Translations under genes and position numbers: made by a program | Shown: one piece after another, positions 50,672 to 55,267 of the stretch | Layout of the letters: every line of letters starts with the position of its first letter | How positions within the stretch are numbered: position 1 is the first letter of the stretch | Assembly (NCBI RefSeq): GCF_937936315.1 | Contig: NZ_CALGWU010000044.1 | Coordinates: 1 to 55,267, forward strand | Source of the DNA: an uncultured Capnocytophaga sp. | GTDB taxonomy: Bacteria > Bacteroidota > Bacteroidia > Flavobacteriales > Flavobacteriaceae | DNA length: 55,267 bases | Reading direction: 5' to 3' | The notes under the pieces: generated by a model | Database searches by the model: none | What the model saw: only the letters and a program-made list of their open reading frames with translations | Told to the model about the DNA's origin: nothing

Positions 50672-51699
50672 AGCCCTTTTCCCGTAGTTTGCTTCTCTCC
50701 GGAGGAGGCACCCGCTTTGCCTTATACAATGGTATGTATGCAGCGTTGTGTGATATAGGCAAAGCTCCTGAGCTACTTATTGCCAGCTGTGGTGGGGCTT
50801 TTGCTGCCTTGGTAATCAATGCTTTTGCTAATAATACAGAGAGAAAAGCCTATCTGCAATCACAGGAGTTTTACCACTTTATCCAAAGCCTGTCCCTTAC
50901 CCCTTATAGCAAGCTATATCGCTTGGGGCTTTTAGTCCTACAGAAGCGCTATGACCGGCGTCGTGCTCCCTTGGTAGAGGATGTATATACACGCTATTTG
51001 GTAGAAATGTCCCAAGACCTATCGGGGCTACTCCCCTCCTTGACCAAGTTAGCTTTTTCTGCTGCCTTGCCCACTATCATCATAGGAGCAAAGATGTGCT
51101 TTGCCCCCCATGAGTGTGGCAAGCGTAGGGGTAAGCGAAAACTCTACCAAGAGGTGCTCATAACCGACCCTGAGACTGCCCAGAGGATCCCTCTTGAGAC
51201 ACTGCAACATACCGAATCCAACTATACGCTTTCGGCCGTAGCAACCGATATAAGTGTGGAAACGGCTATTCCCTTGCTCTGGGCTGCCCGTATTTCTGTC
51301 TCGGATATGTTCTATGTAGCTCCTGTAAGCTATCAGGGGACATACTATGCAGGCGGGGCTATTGACCTTGTTCCTATGGAGCTGGCTTATGCGCTTTCAA
51401 CTACCGTAATTGCTGAGCACAAGCAGGCCTACTCTCCTACCGAAGAGTCTTTGGTACGTGCCGTCTTGGGCTTTAGTGGCAACGAGCGGTTGGCGTCGGT
51501 GGCTTCCTATCCTGCCCAATGGATAGATACTCAAAGAGCAACTACCATTCTAAAGGGCTTTTACTCTGAGAAATATATCAATTGGAAGCATCTGGAGATA
51601 GGAATTCACTTTCCCAAGGACTATCCCTCTTACCGAGAGCAGATAGAGCGGCAATGGGACTATGGTTACCAAACTATTCTTAACACCTTTAGCTTATGA
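50659..51699 (+). CDS. Patatin-like phospholipase domain protein with altered catalytic motifs
   Basis: A 346-residue soluble protein starting at ATG 50659 (an in-frame TTG at 50647 is less likely). It has the patatin oxyanion loop SGGGTRFALYNGMY (residues 14-27) and the Ser nucleophile region LIASCGGAFA with Ser43, where GxSxG is replaced by IASCG. The usual catalytic DGG/A appears as YYAGGAIDLVP (about residue 230-240), with Ala where the Asp should be. The second Asp five residues later may or may not substitute. It could be an inactive acyl-lipid binding protein or use a different base. Overlaps YnbB-like and SDR genes. Confidence 0.78.
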   Translation: MDTIKPFSRSLLLSGGGTRFALYNGMYAALCDIGKAPELLIASCGGAFAALVINAFANNTERKAYLQSQEFYHFIQSLSLTPYSKLYRLGLLVLQKRYDRRRAPLVEDVYTRYLVEMSQDLSGLLPSLTKLAFSAALPTIIIGAKMCFAPHECGKRRGKRKLYQEVLITDPETAQRIPLETLQHTESNYTLSAVATDISVETAIPLLWAARISVSDMFYVAPVSYQGTYYAGGAIDLVPMELAYALSTTVIAEHKQAYSPTEESLVRAVLGFSGNERLASVASYPAQWIDTQRATTILKGFYSEKYINWKHLEIGIHFPKDYPSYREQIERQWDYGYQTILNTFSL

Positions 51700-52442
51700 A
51701 TGTATTTATCATAGGAGGCACCACTGGCATAGGGTTTGCCTTGGCTCACTTCTACCAGCAAAGCGGCCATCGGGTTGGGGTATGCGGCAGAGATCTTAGC
51801 AAGCTCCCCAAGGCAGTTCCTTTTGAGAGTTATAAGGCTGATGTTATAGACAAAGCACTATTAACCCAGGTGATACGACAGTTTGTAGGCTCAGACACCC
51901 TCTCCTTACTTATCAACTGTGCGGGTAGCTATGCCGAGGATGTGGTAGGAGAAATTTCTTACGAGGAGGCGGTCAGTATACTACAAACCAATATCATAGG
52001 AGCCGTCAATACCTTGGAGGTTGGCCGAGAACTTATGGCTCATCATGGAGGCCAAATCGTCCTGCTAGCATCTATCTCAGGGATTTTGGACTATCCCTCC
52101 TCCAGCCTATATACCAAGACCAAGCGCAGTGTTTTACAGATAGCCGATGCCTATAGGCGTGCCTTACGCCCCTTTGGCATCTATATCACCTCTATTGCGC
52201 CTGGGTATGTAGCCACCCAAAAGCTCTACAAGCTCAACCAAAACAACCTCTCTAAGAAACCTTTTCTGGTGAGTGAAGATAGAGCAGTAGCAGAAATCAG
52301 CAGGGCTATCACTCAAAAGAAAAGCCTACACCTCTTCCCTACTCGTATGAAGTGGCTCATGCAATTACTCTCGCTACTGCCTAAGCCTTTGCTGTCCTTA
52401 CTAATGTACAGAAAGGCCAAATGGATGCAAAATCACAACTAA
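51696..52442 (+). CDS. Short-chain dehydrogenase/reductase
   Basis: A 248-residue NAD(P)-dependent oxidoreductase with a Rossmann fold. Cofactor motif: GGTTGIGFALA (TGxxxGIG pattern). Structural NAG: LINCAGSYAED. Catalytic triad: Ser in LLASISGILDY, then YTKTK with Tyr and Lys separated by three residues. The C-terminus has PFGIYITSIAPGYVAT. No membrane segment except a possible hydrophobic patch near LMQLLSLLPKPLLSLL at the end, which may attach it to the membrane. It overlaps the patatin gene by four bases (ATGA), so it belongs to the lipid operon; it may oxidise or reduce a lipid or headgroup. Confidence 0.9.
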   Translation: MNVFIIGGTTGIGFALAHFYQQSGHRVGVCGRDLSKLPKAVPFESYKADVIDKALLTQVIRQFVGSDTLSLLINCAGSYAEDVVGEISYEEAVSILQTNIIGAVNTLEVGRELMAHHGGQIVLLASISGILDYPSSSLYTKTKRSVLQIADAYRRALRPFGIYITSIAPGYVATQKLYKLNQNNLSKKPFLVSEDRAVAEISRAITQKKSLHLFPTRMKWLMQLLSLLPKPLLSLLMYRKAKWMQNHN

Positions 52443-52479
52443 TTCTAACAAAAAATTAGGTAATTAAAAAATAATTTTC

Positions 52480-52487
52480 TATTTTTG
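52480..52487 (+). promoter_or_regulatory. -7 box TATTTTTG before the ynbC-like gene
   Basis: Perfect TAnnTTTG about 22 bases ahead of ATG 52509. It suggests the last gene can be transcribed separately and rules out the in-frame TTG at 52485. Confidence 0.5.
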
Positions 52488-52508
52488 TCGTATCAAAATC
52501 ATTATACC

Positions 52509-54212
52509 ATGAACACAGGTTTTTTCAAAAGTCATGAAGGGGAAGAGCTATTCTTCTACGAATGGAATTACAAGCCCGGACAAAAGACCCTTATCGTAAT
52601 CCATAGAGGGCATGAGTATGGGGAGCGTCTACAGGAATTTGCTACCCATCCGCTCTTTGCTGCCTACAACATCTTTGCTTTTGACATGCGTGGACATGGG
52701 CACACCAAAGCCGCTGTATCTCCTGTTTTCATGGATTCGGTACGGGACTTGGATACCTTTGCCAAGTTCCTTGGGCAGCACTATGAGGTACGCGAGGAAG
52801 ATATCTTTGTAGTGGCCAATAGTATTGGCGGGGTAATCACATCGGCTTGGGTACATGATTTTGCACCCCGCATCGCTGGCATGGCGCTCTTGGCTCCTGC
52901 CTTTGAGATCAACCTGATCGTTCCTATGGCCAAGCAAGCCATCGAGTTGGCTCTAAAAATCAATCCTAAACTGATTGTTAAGAGCTATGTAAAATCCAAG
53001 ATGCTCACTCGCGACACTAAGCAGCAACAGGATTACGATAATGACCCTCTCATCACCCGCTCTATCAATGGCAAACTCCTCATTGACCTTGCCAATGCTG
53101 GTAAGCGATTGGTGGAAGATGCCGCTGCAATCACCACCCCTACCCTACTGCTCTCCGCTAAAAAAGACTTTGTGGTGATTAACCGACAGCAAAAGCAGTT
53201 TTATGTAAACCTATCTTCCCCTATAAAAGAGTTTATTACCTTGGAGGGCTTCCATCATGGAATTCTCTTCGAGCAAGGCCGTGAGGAAGTATATAAGCTC
53301 CTACAACACTTTATCCAAAAGGCTTTCTCTGCACCCTTGCCTACTCCTACTCTTGATTCTGATCTCTTTACTCAGAAAGAATTTGAAACCATGCAATATG
53401 AACTGATTCCCACCAGAGAGCGTTGGGGTTACCATCTTCAGAAATGGGCGTTGAGCAAGCTTGGTCACCTCAGTGGTGGTATGACTGTAGGGCTTACCTA
53501 TGGCTTCGATTCTGGCGCCTCCATGGATTATGTATATAAAAACACGCCACAAGGCAAGTGGGGTATAGGTCGTTGGATGGACAAAAGCTATCTCAATGCC
53601 ATAGGCTGGCGCGGGGTACGTATCCGCAAGAGACACCTCCTACAACAGGTAGAAAAGGCTATACAAGCCCTACAAGCCCAAGAACAGGAGGTAAAAATAT
53701 TGGACATCGCAGGTGGAGTGGGCAACTACCTTTTTGATATCAAAGAGCGCCACCCTGAAGTGGAGATCGTTATCAATGAGTTCCTACCAGCCAACATACA
53801 GAAGGGAGAGCAAATTATCAAAGAGCGTGGCTACCAGAATATTCGCTTTACCAATTACAATTGTTTTGAGGCTGATACTTACCGCAAACTAAATTATTCG
53901 CCCAATATCACCATCATCTCAGGTATTTTTGAGCTTTTTGGCGATAATATCTTGGCCTCTGAGGCAATCAAGGGGGTGGTTTCTATCTCGGACAATGCGT
54001 ATATCATCTATACAGGACAGCCATGGCACCCCCAGCTCAAAACCATTGCCTTTGTCCTGAAGAGCCATCAGGAAAAAGACTGGGTGATGCGCCGCCGTAG
54101 CCAGCGTGAATTGGACGGACTTTTCTCCCTCCAAGGAGTCAAGAAAAAAAGTATGCTGATTGATGATTTTGGAATCTTTACTGTTAGTTTAGGACAAGTA
54201 AAGAAATATTAG
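52509..54212 (+). CDS. ynbC: Alpha/beta hydrolase fused to a SAM methyltransferase, YnbC-like
   Basis: A 567-residue bifunctional protein. Residues 1-280 are a monoacylglycerol-lipase-like alpha/beta hydrolase: oxyanion region HRGHEYGER, FDMRGHGHT, nucleophile elbow VVANSIGGV (Ser105), Asp in LLLSAKKDF and His in EGFHHGILFEQG. Residues about 390-567 are a class I methyltransferase with motif I KILDIAGGVGNYLFDI and the acidic end VINEF. This two-domain order is that of E. coli YnbC, though shorter by a few residues. A substrate cannot be deduced; a lysophospholipid or acylated headgroup is plausible from the operon. Start chosen at ATG 52509, as the frame upstream overlaps a TATTTTTG box. Confidence 0.88.
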   Translation: MNTGFFKSHEGEELFFYEWNYKPGQKTLIVIHRGHEYGERLQEFATHPLFAAYNIFAFDMRGHGHTKAAVSPVFMDSVRDLDTFAKFLGQHYEVREEDIFVVANSIGGVITSAWVHDFAPRIAGMALLAPAFEINLIVPMAKQAIELALKINPKLIVKSYVKSKMLTRDTKQQQDYDNDPLITRSINGKLLIDLANAGKRLVEDAAAITTPTLLLSAKKDFVVINRQQKQFYVNLSSPIKEFITLEGFHHGILFEQGREEVYKLLQHFIQKAFSAPLPTPTLDSDLFTQKEFETMQYELIPTRERWGYHLQKWALSKLGHLSGGMTVGLTYGFDSGASMDYVYKNTPQGKWGIGRWMDKSYLNAIGWRGVRIRKRHLLQQVEKAIQALQAQEQEVKILDIAGGVGNYLFDIKERHPEVEIVINEFLPANIQKGEQIIKERGYQNIRFTNYNCFEADTYRKLNYSPNITIISGIFELFGDNILASEAIKGVVSISDNAYIIYTGQPWHPQLKTIAFVLKSHQEKDWVMRRRSQRELDGLFSLQGVKKKSMLIDDFGIFTVSLGQVKKY

Positions 54213-54253
54213 GTGAGAATATATGAAAATAATTTATGCTTTTATAATAGCGC

Positions 54254-54430
54254 TTATCCTAAGTGTGATTGCTTTTTTCCTTCTTTAAAACTAAGTATTT
54301 TGTATTCTTCATTTAGGTGATATTTCACTTTGGTTTCATTGTACCAAGTATCGTGTTCTTTTCCATCACACAAGCTATTTTCGTGAGGAACGGTTTCTAT
54401 TTGTGCTAATCGTTTCTGTAAGACATTCAT
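54254..54430 (-). CDS. Small ORF coupled to a truncated methyltransferase
   Basis: A 58-codon frame from ATG 54430, which overlaps the stop of the methyltransferase remnant in an ATGA junction. It begins MNVLQKRLAQIETVPHENSL and has a run of charged residues (CDGKEHDTWYNETKVKYH). No family is recognised. The overlap with an upstream coding remnant suggests a once-intact operon on this strand. A 21-codon hydrophobic ORF on the other strand overlaps its end. Confidence 0.4.
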   Translation of the reverse strand: MNVLQKRLAQIETVPHENSLCDGKEHDTWYNETKVKYHLNEEYKILSFKEGKKQSHLG

Positions 54431-54660
54431 TTAGTTGCTTTTTCTAAAAGTGATTCCATAAAGTCGGCAGTCTCATCGGCGATAAGGAGTTTGTTCCCTG
54501 CTTTGGCAACCCGAAGCATTTCGCTTATAGCAAGTGCTTTATCGTTAAAGAAATTGATACCTCCGTTGTGAAACACAATATCAAAAGTATTATCGGCAAA
54601 AGGCAATTCCTCTCTCGTGGACTTCTCCCAAGGAGAGGGGCAACCCGCAAGAGTGATTTT
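54427..54660 (-). pseudogene. C-terminal fragment of a SAM methyltransferase (type 11)
   Basis: In frame on the minus strand: LPFADNTFDIVFHNGGINFF, then NDKALAISEMLRVAKAGNKL and LIADETADFMESLLEKATK and stop. This is the second half of a Methyltransf_11 domain; the glycine-rich SAM motif and everything before it are missing. A TAA in the same frame lies just upstream. The 5' part (GCPSPWEKSTR) comes from a CTCTCCTTGGGAG-type dispersed repeat, which looks inserted at the break. Likely a remnant, not a functional gene. Confidence 0.7.
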
Positions 54661-54684
54661 TTTATTTTTGATTTACTTTGATAA

Positions 54685-55200
54685 TTAAATATTTAAGTCA
54701 TATTTTTTAGCATATCCTTCTAAAGTAGGCTTAGCCAAGGGATTTACTTTTTGTAAAAGCTGGTTATATACTGCTTGGGCTTTTTCGGTTTTCCCATGTT
54801 CTGCATAGAAAATAAGAAGGTCAAAGGTAATACCCAAGAGATTAGAATCCTTTTCTAATGCTGAAAGGATTTTTTCTACCGAATCAAGCTGGTCAAAGAA
54901 AGGCAAGATATAATTTTGTATATCTTCCTGCACTTCTTTGATGAGTTTTTGTTCATCAGTATAGTTGTGAATCTCGTACCACAAATCCTTTCTACCACGC
55001 AAGTCATTAATAGTTTTACGGATAAGGCAGACAGGTTCTGTAGGGTAATCAGGCACTTGCCCTGTATGGCTAACAGACCAAAATTTAGGCTCAAAAATCC
55101 CTGTGTTGATGCGAAACCTAATATGATTTCTATGGCTATAGATGCTTTTCTGTATGTTGATAATATGCCCTACTTCGGAAAGCTGGCGATAATAGTTCAA
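54685..55200 (-). CDS. DUF4304-like protein, possibly N-terminally truncated
   Basis: The frame runs from TTG 55200 (171 residues) and stays open upstream to a TAG without any ATG. The HIINIQKSIYSHRNHIRFRI segment followed by NTGIFEPKF is typical of DUF4304. The C-terminal part is helical (QDIQNYILPFFDQLDSVEK as read, then a TPR-like EHGKTEKAQAVYNQLL). A full DUF4304 protein usually has about 25 further residues ahead of the IQKS region; only FFKKKALNYYRQ is visible. A TAGTTTTG box lies just upstream on this strand (near 55235), so transcription may start very close. Function unknown. Confidence 0.6.
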   Translation of the reverse strand: MNYYRQLSEVGHIINIQKSIYSHRNHIRFRINTGIFEPKFWSVSHTGQVPDYPTEPVCLIRKTINDLRGRKDLWYEIHNYTDEQKLIKEVQEDIQNYILPFFDQLDSVEKILSALEKDSNLLGITFDLLIFYAEHGKTEKAQAVYNQLLQKVNPLAKPTLEGYAKKYDLNI

Positions 55201-55267
55201 GGCTTTCTTTTTAAAGAAAATTACGAATAAAAAGCAAAACTACAAAAAATAATGTAATTAGCTCATA

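Noticed and set aside
54223..54288. 21-codon hydrophobic ORF after the ynbC-like gene
   Set aside because: Starts 10 bases after the operon and would be a single membrane helix, but it overlaps a longer ORF on the other strand, has no clear ribosome binding site and no known family.

Overview
The window reads as a chromosomal segment of a low-GC flavobacterium, probably Capnocytophaga or a close relative. The phylum-level call is secure. It rests on repeated Bacteroidetes promoters (TTG, about 20 bp, TAnnTTTG), a short 287-residue RpoD, a SecA without the C-terminal zinc motif, a tiny 30-residue Lys/Arg-rich protein after an HU gene, and many secreted or lipoprotein families typical of Bacteroidetes. 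The genus is inferred from general gene content only. I see no rRNA, tRNA, CRISPR array or replication origin. No stretch over 300 bases lacks a gene; the longest gap is about 276 bases, 34910-35185.

Layout. 1-5617: end of a WG-repeat protein, then ftsK, tpx and recJ. 5812-9810: four tandem near-identical secreted proteins inserted between recJ and rpoD; they carry two two-variant modules in all four combinations. 9984-15735: rpoD, a family 2 glycosyltransferase, two PepSY-like periplasmic proteins, a LolD-type ATPase, an Smr protein and pncB. 15960-20622: polysaccharide export (SLBB outer-membrane protein, Wzz-like co-polymerase) followed by a HAD phosphatase and a small gene. 20713-25027: DUF4112, DUF2851, PAP2 phosphatase and a DEAD-box helicase.

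25146-30466 is an accessory AT-rich stretch: two proteins with a YH-x4-C-x2-L motif, an XRE regulator, an internally duplicated Sel1-repeat protein bracketed by two copies of a palindrome, and a protein with a conserved C-terminal domain. 30610-39411 is core: secA, a DUF2795 protein, aroA, HU, the 30-residue basic protein, rng and hemD. 39504-47795 is mixed: an XRE regulator, an MMPL-acyltransferase-methyltransferase-like fusion, a YD-repeat lipoprotein, a WG-repeat protein, a macro-domain hydrolase and a frameshifted SMI1/KNR4 gene. 47815-48609 is a decayed IS5-family insertion.

49303-54212 is a compact, overlapping, more GC-rich operon resembling E. coli ynbABC (CDP-alcohol phosphotransferase, CdsA-like cytidylyltransferase, hydrolase-methyltransferase fusion), with a patatin-like and an SDR gene between ynbB and ynbC. 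It looks like a complete but uncharacterised lipid-headgroup pathway and is the strongest candidate for an undescribed system. The window closes with a truncated methyltransferase, a 58-codon ORF and a DUF4304-like gene.

Across the window several small dispersed repeats (TTTGNCAAAG hairpins, GTAAGAGATAAGAG, GTCAGG, AATTGACAATT, GTGCGAGC) sit between genes and in several cases supply the last codons and stop of the neighbouring gene.
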